From NCBI RefSeq assembly GCF_043641665.1, contig NC_092184.1:15498108-15562107 (forward strand): 64,000 nucleotides of DNA, given 5' to 3'. The first letter of the stretch is position 1, and each line of letters starts with the position of its first letter. Source of the stretch: Enoplosus armatus. Taxonomy: Eukaryota > Chordata > Actinopteri > Centrarchiformes > Enoplosidae. The notes below the pieces were generated by a model, which did not search any database, was not told the origin of the DNA, and saw only the letters and a program-made list of their open reading frames with translations. Both the position numbers and the translations under genes were made by a program. Positions 38,791 through 51,574 of the stretch are shown here, one piece after another.

Positions 38791-40238
38791 GCAGAATATC
38801 AGAGCTCTTGTCTGGTTTTAGGGTTTTATTATTGCAAAAGTGAGTCTTTTAAAAATCTGATATTTCTGACCACAAGCCAGTTAGATTTAAGACTTTATAG
38901 TTTACATTTATCTCTACATTAGAGATATTCAAGTGGCTGTGAGTACACTGCTCCCCACAGGGCAGATGCACACAGAGCAGTAAAGAGATGTTTCTGAGGA
39001 GTGGAAGAGCAGACAAAGAGGTGGAAGGGCGGGTCAGATGCTCACATTTCTTTAAAGGGGGGAAATGACCCAGCGGGTGATAAGCCCAATTGCTGCAAAT
39101 CAGTCATCCTTGGGCCTCGGCTCCTTGTAGGAAGCACGTCAAGTGGTTGGTTTGTCCTGCTGTCTCTGTTTCATCCTGTGCAAGCTTCTCGTGTTTCCCC
39201 TGTTGGTGCCCCTGTATGATTTTTTCCTGCCCTTTATTTTTGAGATTGTTGTGCTTATTTTAAGTAAACAGATGTGAAGAGGCAGCTTCCAGGTCTGAGT
39301 TTGAGATGGATTGCAGGACTTGTCATCATTGACAAATGGCCAATCTCTGTCTCAGCTGGAATGGGGCTCTCAGGTTGCTGTGTTGGGAACTTCTGCTGAC
39401 TGTGGAGTGGATATGAAGCAAGCAACATCAAGACACTAAACACTTTGGGGCAGCCGTGGATGTGGCAAAAAAGCTAAAAGGAAACAGTTCTCTTGGTTCT
39501 ACTGAATAGCCTCCACTTCTTTGCGAGAGGCCACATTCATAAAAATGGATGTGAATTAATTTTGATACCTCTGAGCTGATTTCTCCTGAGTCCTATAGAA
39601 AAGAAACTCCTGAGCTAAAGTAGACACATAATTGTTTTGTATCCATTAAGGACACTGCAGGAGGTTTCAGATGAAAGCAAGCCTTTCATAACCTCTCGTC
39701 ATTTAGAGAGGAAGGATTTCGTTGACCAGAACACAAACAAAGGAAGCTGACTACTGGCCTGCTGTGGACCAGAGGGAAGGTAGCTACCATAAAAGGAGCA
39801 GGTCTAGAAGCTCACTGCCAGAGACAAAGTAATGCACAAGACCTTTTATAGCTTCTTGCAGTGCTCCTACGTATCCCTGTTGTATCATAAAATGCTTAAA
39901 CAAATGCTGTTTGTCAAGTGCCAAAAGGTTCGGAACAGGATTTCCCATGATCGTATCAGACAGTTTCCCTTTGCGAGAAAGAGAAAAAAAAGCTCAGTGC
40001 TGAACAGCTCAGATGGGGAGGATGAGGCACAAGGCACGGAAGGAAATACTGTTGATATTGTTCAGGATTGCAAAGCTTTTGTGTTTCATTGTCACTAAAG
40101 TGGCTGAGGTAATGGGAGAGTATGGCTCAACAAGTGAGATCGCGTTAATGTAAATGGAATGAGTTCAGGAATTTGGAAAACCCTGGTGATGGCATTAAAG
40201 GCCATGAAGCTGAAAACGTATGGCAATAATTTTCTCTC

Positions 40239-40242
<4 letters not shown>

Positions 40243-40273
<31 letters not shown>
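40243..40273. repeat. (AC)n microsatellite
   Basis: 31-bp alternating AC run about 1.2 kb upstream of rnf26. Confidence 0.95.
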
Positions 40274-40274
<1 letters not shown>

Positions 40275-40880
40275 CGTTTCTAAGAACAAAGAAACTAACC
40301 CAAATTTCAAAATACTTGAAACAAACAAAAAAAGAGAAAGAATAATTAGCTCATTTGAAATGAAGTGAACATAACTAAACTGATCTGCAGCAGAGAGAGA
40401 GACTTCAGCCCATTTCGTGATCATTACCATTTTTTCTGGGATATTTCTAATTCTTTTTTCCTCTTTTTATCCCCTCAAAGTCATTAACAACAACAGAGGC
40501 CAGGGGCTGTCTTAAAACCTATACAAAAAAAGATTGTGACAATGTATTCATTAATGAGTAATATGAATAACAAATTGTGATTAGTAGATGTGGAAGTAAA
40601 TTAGTGGATAGGGTATATTGCCAATAAAATGGTTAAAATAATACATACATTTCTGCTTATTTTTCACCAAAATTATAGAACCCAAAAAGCAGATTTTGCT
40701 AAACAAATCTCGTATAAATTTCCGTGCAGTTTCTGCAGTTTTATGAATTACTATTATTACTATTATTAAAGTTACATTATAGTATATTTGTGTGTATTTA
40801 TATGTATTTTATATGTATAGAACTGTATTCTATATTTACATTTTATTTTATAAAAATGTATTAACGGTTCTCTGATGTTG

Positions 40881-41437
40881 CCCAAACTCACCGGAAGGAA
40901 GTGCAGAGGTCAGCTGACACGACCAAAACAAATATGGCGGCCACGGTAACAACGGTAAACATATCGATGCTTTTTGTGTGTTTTTCCTCGTCTCTCTTGA
41001 TTTCGCCTGTCGGTTTTAAAGATCACACATTTTATTTTAAAGTGGCCGATTAACTAGTCAAATGTTTGTGGACTATGTTCTGAAATGAGAGCCAAAACGA
41101 AACCCGGAAAATAAACGGAAGTGCCTGCCTCTCGTTTGAACCTAAACATCCGCTTCTGGAACGCGTGTGTTTACCATGTTAGCTCGTCGTTTCAGCCGAA
41201 CAAATATGAGGAAAACATGAAAAGTAATGTTGTCGTCCTTTCAACGGGGCGAGGAATGGTGTAGCTACTGTTTGGCTGGACTCAAAGGACAAGCTAACGG
41301 TGGCAACAAGATGTAACTTAACGCTAGCTAACGTCTGAATATCTCCCCCAGAGCAAATAAACAAGACATGGACTTTGCCGTGGAGACAACCTGAGAGCAC
41401 CGAGAGGTAAACATCGATACGTTAAAGATACATTATC
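40881..41437 (+). promoter_or_regulatory. rnf26: rnf26 promoter and 5' UTR
   Basis: No TATA box is evident. Motifs: CCGGAAGGAAGT at 40891-40902 (ETS-like), AATATGGCGGCC at 40931-40942 (matches the YY1 consensus), CCCGGAAA at 41103-41110 and ACGGAAGTG at 41115-41123 (ETS-like). This mix is usual for housekeeping genes. Donor-like GGTAAC/GGTAAAC sequences follow the YY1 site, so a 5' UTR intron is possible. CpG density rises locally compared with the flanks. Confidence 0.5.
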
Positions 41438-42787
41438 ATGGGTTTGGTGAACTTTGTAATCTCCACTGTGGGAAAATGCCTGGACGCCGTCTGCTTACTG
41501 CTGGACCTGAATTTTCTCATCGTCCACACCGTGGTGCGGACTCTCCTGGCGGTTATCACCTTCATAAACAGCCTGCCCACCCTCCTCCTCAACTCAGTGC
41601 TGGAGTTGGGAAACATACTCGTGTGTTGCTTGATGTCCATGGCAGAGGCGACGTCAGACGCAGCCCACGGTACTGTCACCATGCTGGGGAGCTTGGGGCT
41701 GGCTCTGGAGGGGCTTCTAGAGAGCCTGAAGATGGTGGGTTACCTGTCCATGCACTTCCTGCTTCGTGGGAAGGAGCACCTGTGTCGAGGTCTGCTGTCA
41801 GTGCTGGAGGGGTGTGGCATCGCCGTCAGCCTGGTGGTCTATTTCACCAACACAGTGGTTAACTTTGCACTCATTGCCGCCCAGAACATTTACTTGGCGG
41901 CGGTCAGTGTGTGGCAGACTGTCTCCAGCCCGCTGCAGAAGGTGCTGGAGCTCACGCTGACCTCCTTCACCTTTCTATACAGCAGCCTGGTTGGGACTTC
42001 GGCTTTCCTGTGGTCACCCTGTAAACTGGTGTTGGACTTTCTGGTCTCGCTAGTACATATGTTTATCAGCATCTTCATATTGAACATCTATGGCCTCCTG
42101 CTCACTGTCATTATTGCTCTAACTACCACCGCCTACCTGAACCCAGAGCTGACACGACAGGCTGCTTTTCGAGTTGTGGATTACATTAACTCTTTTCCTG
42201 CCCTGCGCAGACTTCATCTGGTTCTCCACCGCCTCAATTCAGCCTTACAGAGCACCCCACATTTTGTACATGGCGCCATGCAGCGCCTGCCAAGGATACT
42301 CCAGCACCTCTACCTGTTAGAGAGAAGACTTTGGCAGCAGCTGTCTCGTCTCAGCAGCCAGCTCGGTCTGGCTCTGAGGACACAGCTCCACAGGGACAAC
42401 AACAACAGAGTACGAGGCGATGGCGACCCCGGAGAGGAGAGGCGGGACCCGCCAGATGGAAGAGCAGGAGATGGAGCCCACCAGGAGGTGCTGGATGTAG
42501 TTTTCCCCTCATCAAGCACAGACAGACCACTAAAGAAGCAGTCGTCTTCAGTCAAAGACAGAAAAGCTCTACCTGCTGAGAACCTGCTGACTCTACTGAA
42601 GGAGCAGGAGGACAGGAAGAAGTGTGTGATCTGTCAGGACTGTAACAAGACAGTGGTGCTGCTGCCGTGCAGGCATCTCTGCCTGTGTAGAGACTGTACG
42701 AACATCCTGTTGAGGCAGCCCATCTACCAGCAGAACTGTCCGCTCTGTCGGCACATGATCCTCAGCACTATGGACGTGTATGTATGA
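41438..42787 (+). CDS. rnf26: rnf26, ER-membrane RING-type E3 ubiquitin ligase
   Basis: Single uninterrupted 449-codon frame; human RNF26 is 433 residues and is also encoded by a single exon. ATG has an ideal context (A at -3, G at +4). Residues about 13-66 and 120-232 are strongly hydrophobic and form several membrane helices; about 320-385 is charged and probably disordered. The C-terminal RING has C396, C399, C411, H413, C417, C420, C434 and C437, with LLPCRHLCLC and NCPLCR typical of the family, and the tail ends DVYV as human ends NVYL. Known family role: in the ER membrane, RNF26 ubiquitinates SQSTM1 to hold endosomes near the nucleus and modifies STING. All zinc ligands are intact, so it should be active. 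Flanked by mcam and c1qtnf5, both on the opposite strand, as in human. Confidence 0.96.
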   Translation: MGLVNFVISTVGKCLDAVCLLLDLNFLIVHTVVRTLLAVITFINSLPTLLLNSVLELGNILVCCLMSMAEATSDAAHGTVTMLGSLGLALEGLLESLKMVGYLSMHFLLRGKEHLCRGLLSVLEGCGIAVSLVVYFTNTVVNFALIAAQNIYLAAVSVWQTVSSPLQKVLELTLTSFTFLYSSLVGTSAFLWSPCKLVLDFLVSLVHMFISIFILNIYGLLLTVIIALTTTAYLNPELTRQAAFRVVDYINSFPALRRLHLVLHRLNSALQSTPHFVHGAMQRLPRILQHLYLLERRLWQQLSRLSSQLGLALRTQLHRDNNNRVRGDGDPGEERRDPPDGRAGDGAHQEVLDVVFPSSSTDRPLKKQSSSVKDRKALPAENLLTLLKEQEDRKKCVICQDCNKTVVLLPCRHLCLCRDCTNILLRQPIYQQNCPLCRHMILSTMDVYV

Positions 42788-44820
42788 GGGACCAATGAAA
42801 GTGGATCTGTGGGCGTCTAACCACACGAAACAGCCCATCAGTATCCATACTTTAAGTTTTACCACCACTGAAATGATGTTGTATGACGTATGTTTTTACT
42901 AAGTGGTGTTACAGGACACACATCTGATAATATTCTAAATTTTTCTTGCTGTCAAAAACTCCCTTAAATGACAACGCGGTAGTCCATCTCTTAATACTTT
43001 CTTCTTTGCTTGTCTACCCTGACGGTGGCCTCAAGCCTATTCATTTCTACTGAAGCTGTAAATGTTTAAAAACGGCTCACAGATATGTTGTTCTATTTCT
43101 TTTTCTTTAATGAAACAACTGGGCTCTGTGGTTTTTAACAAATGTTTACTCAAACTGGAGTAAACATTTGCAGGTGTAAGGTGTAAATGGGCTTTGACTA
43201 CTCAAACAATTCTTGTCTTGAACTTGGTTCTGGATTTATGGGATTTATTGACAATTAAAAATATCGAGAATATCACCAGACTTGTCTTATAAAATGTGGT
43301 TTCAGATCTGTGCACCTTTTTGACAACTGAAAACAAATACTAAAACGTGCTGTATCCCAATTCCATACTACACACTAACTGTGTACAGTATGTACTATAT
43401 ACTAATCTTTATAGTATACTGTTTTTGCAGTTAGTATACAAGAAATCAACTTGCATAACAGTTTCAACCAACAGCTGAATCAAACTACAACATTAAAATG
43501 CCACTATCACCACCATCCACAATTAGTTTTTTATTTTTTCCAGTTGTGAGCAGCTCCACACTCAAAAATCAGGGTTTTTTGTTGTTGTTGCTTTTCTAGT
43601 ATGAACACACGACACACTCAAATCCCGCGTAAAATTAGTCTGTAGTATGGATTTGGGACACAGACACAGTCTCTGTTTTGGAACTAAGATGTTTAGATAT
43701 TCCAGTATTGCCACGTTGAGTCTCAGGTCTCGTAGCCATGGTAACCCGTCAGTGCCCTCCCTGATGCTGAAATGTTTACCACCGCTCATGTCTTAAAACG
43801 TTGTGCTTTCAGTGGGCCCAGCTGTGAAGAAGTAAAACGGACACTGTGCTTTTATTGCATGAGTATACAAATGATTCCACACATGCTGTATGTATGAACG
43901 CTGTGTGTAAAACAGTGTATTATTCCAAGCAGCACCACAACGTTTTGTCCTGTTGTGAAAGCTTTAAGCATTTAAATGTAATGTTTTTTTCTGTAAAAGA
44001 TGACCACTTCTCACAGAGCTGTGGAAAGAGTAAAAAAGGATTTCTGTATTTAAGGAAAGTGATTTATAATTTTCCAGTCAGGCCTGAGAAAATACAGCTT
44101 TATTCCATGTAATTGTTCTATTGATAGGGCTTATTCCAGTCTTCCATCAGAGCCATGTTACAGTCACCACCAGCACATAATCCATAAAAGGTTTTCCCTT
44201 TCCTTTGTCATTGTAATAAAACATAGATTTCTGTTGTATAAAAGGACCATAAACTAATAAGGATTTACAATTTCATTTTGCCTTTTGTTTCTCGTTTGTT
44301 GCTGTTGAAGCTGAAGTGTTGATATTGATCTGTGTTTAAAGTTTACAGGGCAATATTGTGACACCACGTCATGTATTGTCATTGATGGTGGGTGGTGTGG
44401 AATCATATCTGTCATATGCCCTCATTTGCTTTTTGAAACATTGTTTTGTTTTTTTCCTGAAAGCAGTTTGTTTAATTTGAAGATATTTGATTGATTTGCA
44501 TTGTTTTGTGACTGGAGCTATGTAATACCTGATTACTGACATGATGTTCCCTATTACATTACACAGATATCATTAATGAAAGTGGTCTGAATGTCAGTTT
44601 TTTGATAAGGTTGTAAATGGTTTCTAGAGACTAGACTGTAGTCATTATAGACTACTCCTCTAAACCGTCATCTGTTGCTACCTGCAGTTTGTATGACACA
44701 GTGTGGGACAATGTGATTTGAAGACATGAATGTAACTCGTTTTTTTTTTTAAAATGCTATGGTTGCCACATAACTGGCAAGTCTTCTGTTCATAATAAAA
44801 CAATCAATGAAACGGTCTCT
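42788..44820 (+). other. rnf26: rnf26 3' UTR with two poly(A) signals
   Basis: AATAAA hexamers occur at 44215-44220 and 44794-44799. The second is followed by a TGATCTTCTT stretch and is the likely distal end. No coding content: the frames here are short and unlike known proteins. Extent inferred from the signals, not from transcript data. Confidence 0.5.
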
Positions 44821-47254
44821 TATGATCTTCTTCATCGGTCCAACACATAACGCTTGTAAATGTTGTCACAGCCAAACTTAGACTGCAACAAAAACAGGAG
44901 ACACATGGGTATATAAGAAAACAAGAAAATACTTGCATTTGAGAAGCTGAAACCACCTTACAGAATTACTTAATTGATTATCAAATTAGTTTCCTATTAA
45001 TAGAATAATTGTTTCAACTCTAAAATGTATTTGCACCAAAGTAGTAGAAAATAGTACAAACAAATAGGTGGGTAAAATCTGTAGTGTAGCTCAGCTAATT
45101 TAGGAAAAATATAAATCATAGTTTCAAAAAACAAATCCACATAAATGTGTTTAGGAGCAAAAGCAGAAACACAAATAGGATTACAAACTGCGCAGGACAC
45201 ACCTCCAGCCAGTCTGACCAGTCACAGTCAGTTGAAACATGGCCAACATCAGGCCCAGGTGTGTCCCATGCTGCTGAATGTGCTGCCTTCACGTGCAGCC
45301 CAGAAAAAACAGACAGAGCAGCAAGCAGGGACGCCCATCACAAAAGGCCTTTTTTTGACATGTCACAGAAGGTAAGACAAAGGTGTAAATGACAGTGAAT
45401 GACAGGTGAATTCCATTTAGCTGCTTCAGTTTCACTGTGCTGGTCACGACTCACTGAGACACACCTGTGCTTTTCCTGCTATGACAAGTCAAAATGTCTG
45501 CTGTGAAAAAGACCCAGGCAGAAGTCATCACATTTCCATCATACATTCCTACCAACGTAGTTCACTAAAACTCACATATTTTAAGCTTTGGCCTCTGTAT
45601 CTTTTTCTCAAATTTGGTTTTAATGATTTCACCATGTGTTCATGACGTCCACACAGCCGGCAGTAAGCTCCAGGGGCTGTCATATGGAGAGGATGATGCA
45701 GATTTTTACAACTGGGATACAGTAGGAAGTATTTTCCATGGGGGGCTGGACACACAAGATTACAGATTCCTTTTCGCTTGTTGACGCTGTATCTGAAACG
45801 AGAGATAATGCTACTGCTGAGTCCAGATATAGTTCATTTTTCATGTCTTGCATCCGTGAAGATGAAGGGAGTGTTTGGGGGCTGCAGAAGGGTTGCAGGG
45901 TCAGAGGAGTGGGCCCCTAATGGTCTTATGGGACCACTTCCACCACCATATGACAATTCACCAGAGCCTTGTGGTCTACAGCTTCATTCCCGTTCCCAAT
46001 GTCTTCTCTAAAAATATCCCCAGCTCCAAACCAGACATTTACTGATATAAATGATATTAATCCACAATATATTGTATTTTAGTGAATTTTTGTAGTCATA
46101 GTGAGATCTGAAAGGATAGGAGACATGACATCTTATCATCTTTATAACTGAGAGGTGTGCGCTGGTTTCTACTGGATGACCACAAACTTAAACACTCTGT
46201 CTGAGATCAGAAAACAAATCCAGGGGTTGTTTATTGTCTCCTGACCCACAAGCCCAGCCTCAGCAGTGTTTATGTGTTACTTGTGAATGAGGATGGCGTT
46301 AACAGAGGAGAGGAAGTTTAATGTCAGGGGAAGAGCAGGGAGGAGTAAACCAAGGAGAGCTTTATACTCCAGGGATTCGACCTCTTCCTTCTGACCCTCG
46401 GTGGTCCTGGTCGGTAGCAGTGTGGGAAAATATCAGACTCAAGTGCACTCTTCCCCGCCTCACTCAGGCTCTATTTTTTTCTGTTTATGGTCACTGTCTC
46501 CGTCTCTTACTCTGGCTCTTTATTTCTCTAAATTGTGTGCTTTAATCTTGGTGTCTTAGTGAGTGGGAAAACCTCTTCAAAGCCCCACAGGGTTCAAGCC
46601 GTCATAACAGTGAGCATCTACGCAGCTAAAATGTCAAAGGTGGTGAATTTATAGCAGCTAAAAAAAGTCTGAGAGTCAACCCTGACCTCTGACCTCCCTA
46701 TGGGGGCTCACGGACAATAAGAGAATTTCCTTGCATAGATGAGCTATACAGTAATGTAACTATTTCTGATACTGGCCAGCCTGACATGACGTGCCATAGC
46801 CCTCCTAATACAAATACAAAATACAACAGTTCAAAAACAAATAAACATTTAATAGATAGAAGACAAAATCTGGAGATTAACATAAAATAAGACAAAACAG
46901 AGAGAGAGCAGTGTCATTGAAGAAGAAGAGACGGGCAGCTCATTAGCCCTGGCCTCCACCCAAACCTGACACAACTGTAATTAAGAGGTTTGTTGTAATT
47001 AATCCAGATAATCCTGATGGCCTTGAATACATGCAGTGAGTGATGTATGGGCCACGCTGAGATTAAAGCTGGTGAATCCTGAAGTAGGAAGCTGGATGAT
47101 AGCCATCAGGTCAGAGGACTCATTATAGGAGCCCCCAGCGCTCCTTGAACTTTCACCTTCGGACAGTTCATACACAAAAAGAAGGACGACGAGGCCTGAA
47201 GGAGTTCTTAAAAACCACTCAAACAGATGAACTGCCATTTAAAAAAATGTGCCT

Positions 47255-47560
47255 ATAAGCAATATTCAGACCCTTGTAAGTTTTCATGTTTTATTGTTTT
47301 ATTACTATTTATATCTTTGAATCAAAGGGGATTTAATGAGCCTTATAGGACAATAGGACACATCTAAATCATCACTGGTTCAGCCACTTGGTTTTAGAAG
47401 TCACATAATTAGTTAAATTGACATCACCTGTATCTAGTTAAGGGGTTTAAGTTGATTGTAGTATAAATACACCTGTATTTGGAACTTTTGGCGAGTCAGT
47501 ATCGTGGCATAATGTGCACTATGAAATTAATACTTTTTATAGGTAATGTTTCACTAAGGA
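47255..47560. mobile_element. Degraded dispersed element fragment (possibly Tc1-like or SINE-like)
   Basis: Blocks GCAATATTCAGACCC, GGTTTTAGAAGTCACATAAT, TAGTATAAATACACCTGTAT and GAGTCAGTATCGTGGCA resemble a fish dispersed repeat that I know only loosely. No transposase frame survives. The family name is uncertain. Confidence 0.4.
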
Positions 47561-48864
47561 AAAAATGAAAAATAAAGCCAGTAAAAATGACAAACATAAC
47601 TCTGTTGACAGCTCATTTAAGTAAGAGTTTGAGAGAGAACAGCGAATTCAATACTTTCCAGAGGCTGAACTGTGCATCTTTTCTTTTTAGACATCTTCAG
47701 ATTACTTTACAAGGGAAACAAGGTTTAAAGTAAACTTCAGTGGAATTTCTTCCTGATTGTGCCGCATAACTGTATCTGTTCAATATTTCATCTTCAAAAA
47801 TCTTTTAAAAATCTTAAATACAATTAAATATATACAATACAAAGCCCTTATAAAGTCTTAGTTGAGTACTTGTGTTTTCTTACTTACTTTTTTACTCTTC
47901 CTCCTTAAGAATGTGGGAAACGAGGCTATGGGAATACCCATAAAGGGACAAATTAATGAGAATATCTTGAAGTTTAAACGCATATAAAATAGTCCTCAAC
48001 ATGTAATCCAGAGTCATAGTTGTAGCTGTTATCAGTGGAGAATCTCTCACACCTCAGTGGCTGTATCAAGTTATTCTTATTATGGCCTGATCTGCAGACA
48101 GTTAAAAACTCCTTTTAGTATTCACAGATTTTCAAAGTGTCTTAATGTTGCACCAGCTTTCATACATTTATAATGAACAGAGAAGAGCACAGGGTGGATA
48201 GTTGAAATCTACTCATTAATCTGTCTACTGTATGTCTGAGGTGCTTCACAAATGTGGTTTTATTTTATCAAAAGAATCCCTCTGTGGAACTTAAGTGCCC
48301 ATACTTTGACAGTTAAGGCCTTCATATATCAGTTATTCATTTATAATTTAAAAATATTTAATTGCCTTTCATTTCTTTTTCTATCTTTCAAGTTGTAAAT
48401 TCTGTTAAAGGAAGAGCCCCTTTGTGACATAATGGGAAGTATCTACTGGAGCAGGTGTTGAACCAATACAATCCTGATGTACAATTCCTGTGTCAGTTCT
48501 TTTGAACAGCAGAGCGACTGTTGCCCACATCATAAAGGCACCTCAGGACTCAGAGACTGTTGATACAGCTGGTTGAAATGATTGGTCCGGCCCAGATCAT
48601 CTGAAGCACAAAGTGATGATACTGTCCTATGCAGATGTTCCCTGCCGACAGTGTTTTAGCTGCTGAACAGTGATACAACACTGCCCCCTGCTGGACAAAG
48701 TAGTACCTCCAGCTACAGCTGAACTTTGATGAAGCCAAATCACTGAGAAAAATGACTCGATTTTTATTGGTGATTCTGTTATGTGTTTTAGATTAAATGT
48801 CTTTTAAAATTGTTTATAAACTAATTAAAAATATCCAGGGATTTAATGTTTGTCCACAAGAATC

Positions 48865-49180
48865 CCTGTTTGACATTTTGGGAAATAGGCCTGAGAAGAT
48901 CAATACCATCTTCATGGTTGTCCCTTAAAATATAGCTAAATGTAAAGGCACCACCAGCATCCGGTTAGCTTAGTTTAGCACAAAAACGGGAAAGAGGGGG
49001 GAGCCGCTAGTCTGGCTCTGTCCAAAAGTAACAAAATTCGCCTATCAGCTCCTCAAATAACCACAAATTAACAGGTTATATCTCGCTTGTTTGACCCACA
49101 CAAAAACTTAAGTGTTAAAGCGATAAATAGCAGTGGAAAGCTGTGACTTCCTGGAGCCTCCACTGGTTGCCTGGCAACCT
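48865..49180. repeat. GCTAAGCTAA-family dispersed repeat, copy 5 (reverse)
   Basis: Begins TTGACATTTTGGGAAATAGG, contains GGTTAGCTTAGTTTAGCACA, TCTGGCTCTGTCC and ACAAAATTCGCC, and ends CCACTGGTTGCCTGGCAACC. Same orientation as copy 4. Confidence 0.7.
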
Positions 49181-50231
49181 CACGTTGACGACAAGATTGT
49201 AGAAATGTCTACTTTGGGTATAAATATTTAAGTATTTCTTTACAGCCTTTAAAAAATCATTTAGATGCATAAAACGTACAGAGAATATAACCTAAGTTAA
49301 ATTAATTAATAAAATGAGAAAAAATAACAGTTTTACCGTAATTTTTGGTGGCTAGTCAAATAAATCTTACAGTGAATTTTGAGCTCAGTATTTTCTAAAA
49401 TCCTCGCTATTGCCGTGCCTTCTATACAGCGTATGCACACACTCTTGTCTATCATATGGTCTCCCTATTTTAACTGCATTGTATCTTTATCAACGCTTTA
49501 ATCCACAAGTAAAACTCTTGCCCTCACTCTCCTTTTACCAAACAGACACACGTCCACCAATGAGAGCGCTGTATTTCAGGGTGACGTCACCGTCTGCTTG
49601 GCCAGCAGCTTCAAGCAGTTAGGCAACGATTTACAGACAGTAAACTAATGGAAATAACTTATTGATGCCAGGGGAAGATTGATTAACTCCCTGCTTCTCT
49701 CATTCTACCCTCGGGGAAAAGTTATGAGGATATATTTAAAGTTTAATTATGTGTAGGAGTCTCAGGGAGTGAAGGGAAAATAACATTTCCTCATGTCTGA
49801 GGTAGTGTATGTAACAGGAACAGACAGCCTAAGTTGGGCTCTGGTCTTGTCAGTGTTTACCCTCCTAGATAAACAATTCTGCGTCAAGAAAAATGTCAAG
49901 AGACGATGAGTCAGCTCAGTGAACTGGGAAAATAATACACATTCTTATTGTTTTAAATGATCATCAGTGACGGGAAGAAGGAGATGACTTGCATCAACCA
50001 GCTCACAGTGTTGAAATGTAGCTGGAGAGTCTGTCAAGGTACTTACAGCTTTTGGTGAAATCATTTGGCCGAGGTAAACAGAGTAAATCCAGTGGAAAAT
50101 GAATATTTTCCCAGTCTTTTTCATTACGGTATTTACTTTGGTATTGCTTTGGCTTTGGTAATGAAAACCAGAGAGTTGGGTATCAAATTATATTGATAAA
50201 AGTGTCACGTGAAAGTTGATTAATCAAGCAA

Positions 50232-50957
50232 TGGTGGAAAGTAAGGTACAGTTACTCAAGTACTGTAGGCTACTTTTGAGGTACTCAAGTATTTCCATTT
50301 CATCCTACTTTATTCTTCCTCTCCACTACATTTCAGAGGGAAATATTGCGGTTTTACTACACTACATTTATTTGACAGTTATAGCTACTAGTTACCTTTC
50401 AGATTAAGATTTAACATTTAAAAAACATACGATAAATTTATGAAATATGATGCATTGTTAAAGCATCATGTTTCAGATGTCTGTGAGTTGTTAGCAGCTT
50501 CAACAGAGAGTGACTTCCCCTCTAAACTTTCCAGATGGTTTAATTTAAATAACAATTTGAGGCTTGGTGAGGTAAAATTATCAAACAAAAGGAAAAATCG
50601 CTTTTTTTCTCATTAATCATCTCACGAACCTTAAGATGTCTCTTGTGATTCTTTTGAGGGGCCCGACCAATAGACTAAACTACTTAACTGTACATAAAAT
50701 AGTTCAAAGTAGCTCCACCTCGAGCAGCTACAACAGTAAAATGCCACGCACACATTGATGCATCCGTGTTAACAATTTAATAGTCATATAATAATATATC
50801 ACTCAAAGAGGCCATTGTTCTGCAGTACAAAGTGCTTTTACTTTAAATACTTGTACATTACTTCTGTACTTAAACTAAAGCAGGACTTTACGTGTTTTAC
50901 ACTGTTTTATTGGTACTTTTACTTAAGTAAAGGATCTGAGTACTTCATCCACCACTG
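50232..50957. mobile_element. Palindromic ACTTAAGTAA-family element, copy 1
   Basis: The left end GGTGGAAAGTAAGGTACAGT...ACTCAAGTACT and the right end TACTTTTACTTAAGTAAAGGATC...ATCCACCACTG are inverted relatives of each other. The inside has CTCCACTACATTTCAGAGGG. This is a common, non-coding, palindromic DNA-transposon-like repeat of percomorph fish, by general recognition. Confidence 0.7.
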
Positions 50958-51139
50958 CGATCAGGTAAATGTTTATATAATAAAACAGATGTGTGCACAG
51001 GCAGGCATGTTATGAGAAATGACACAAATGCTTGGGTATTGAAGTTAAAAGTGAAGAACTGTCTTAGTAAAACTGATCTCCTCACATTTGTCAGTATCAA
51101 ATATGTCAGTCATGTGTGTTTTACTACAAACTGCAATGA

Positions 51140-51145
51140 TTTATT
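51140..51145 (-). terminator. c1qtnf5: Possible c1qtnf5 poly(A) signal
   Basis: TTTATT on the plus strand reads AATAAA on the minus strand, 430 bp past the c1qtnf5 stop. No nearer canonical hexamer was seen. The proposed 3' UTR would include the TG repeat at 51329-51356 and a poly-A stretch near 51500. Confidence 0.35.
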
Positions 51146-51325
51146 AATTCTTTCATGTTCTCTGTGCAGATATTGACATGAAACAAAGTGCAATAATAGT
51201 ATGAAAGCTGAATCTGCGGCCTGGACTTGGCTGGAGGCCATTGTCACTACATCTGTTACAAGAATTAAGTGCCACAGCAGTTTAAAGGCTGCAACTGCAG
51301 AACAGATACTGAATAAACATCACCG

Positions 51326-51328
<3 letters not shown>

Positions 51329-51356
<28 letters not shown>
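51329..51356. repeat. (GT)14 microsatellite
   Basis: 28-bp alternating GT run in the presumed c1qtnf5 3' UTR. Confidence 0.95.
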
Positions 51357-51574
51357 ACCTCACACTTCACCAGTACGGTATGTGCCATTCAAGTAACATT
51401 GTCTGGTGTGTTTTTTACTTCTTACACAAATACAGATGTACCACATCACATTCACTTGTCTTTATCCAGAACTTCTCAATAAGAAAACTGAAACTGGCAA
51501 AAAAAAAAAAAAAAGACAGGTTGTTGTTCATTTCTCAAAGTGGGATATGACTTTGTTTAGTTCATAAGCACATG

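Larger units (their letters stand above)
31076..40880. other. mcam-rnf26 intergenic region
   Basis: About 9.8 kb between the two divergent promoters. I recognise no coding gene on either strand; the open frames are short and lack domain-like composition. It holds three copies of the GCTAAGCTAA repeat (34185-34303, 35537-35883, 38436-38790), a second GATGACAGTTGTGGGG repeat (31875-31963), a G10 run near 32000 and an AC microsatellite at 40243-40273. Confidence 0.7.
44821..51139. other. rnf26-c1qtnf5 intergenic region
   Basis: About 6.3 kb between convergent genes. No gene recognised. It holds an old repeat fragment (47255-47560), one GCTAAGCTAA repeat (48865-49180) and a palindromic ACTTAAGTAA element (50232-50957). 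The rest is AT-rich with no structure that stands out. Confidence 0.65.

Noticed and set aside
39832..40098. 88-codon plus-strand frame with a basic stretch (ARKRKKSS)
   Set aside because: Looks superficially like a nuclear protein, but there is no splice partner, promoter or known family; chance is more likely.
41476..41862. 128-codon frame overlapping the start of rnf26
   Set aside because: Out-of-frame shadow of rnf26; no family resemblance.
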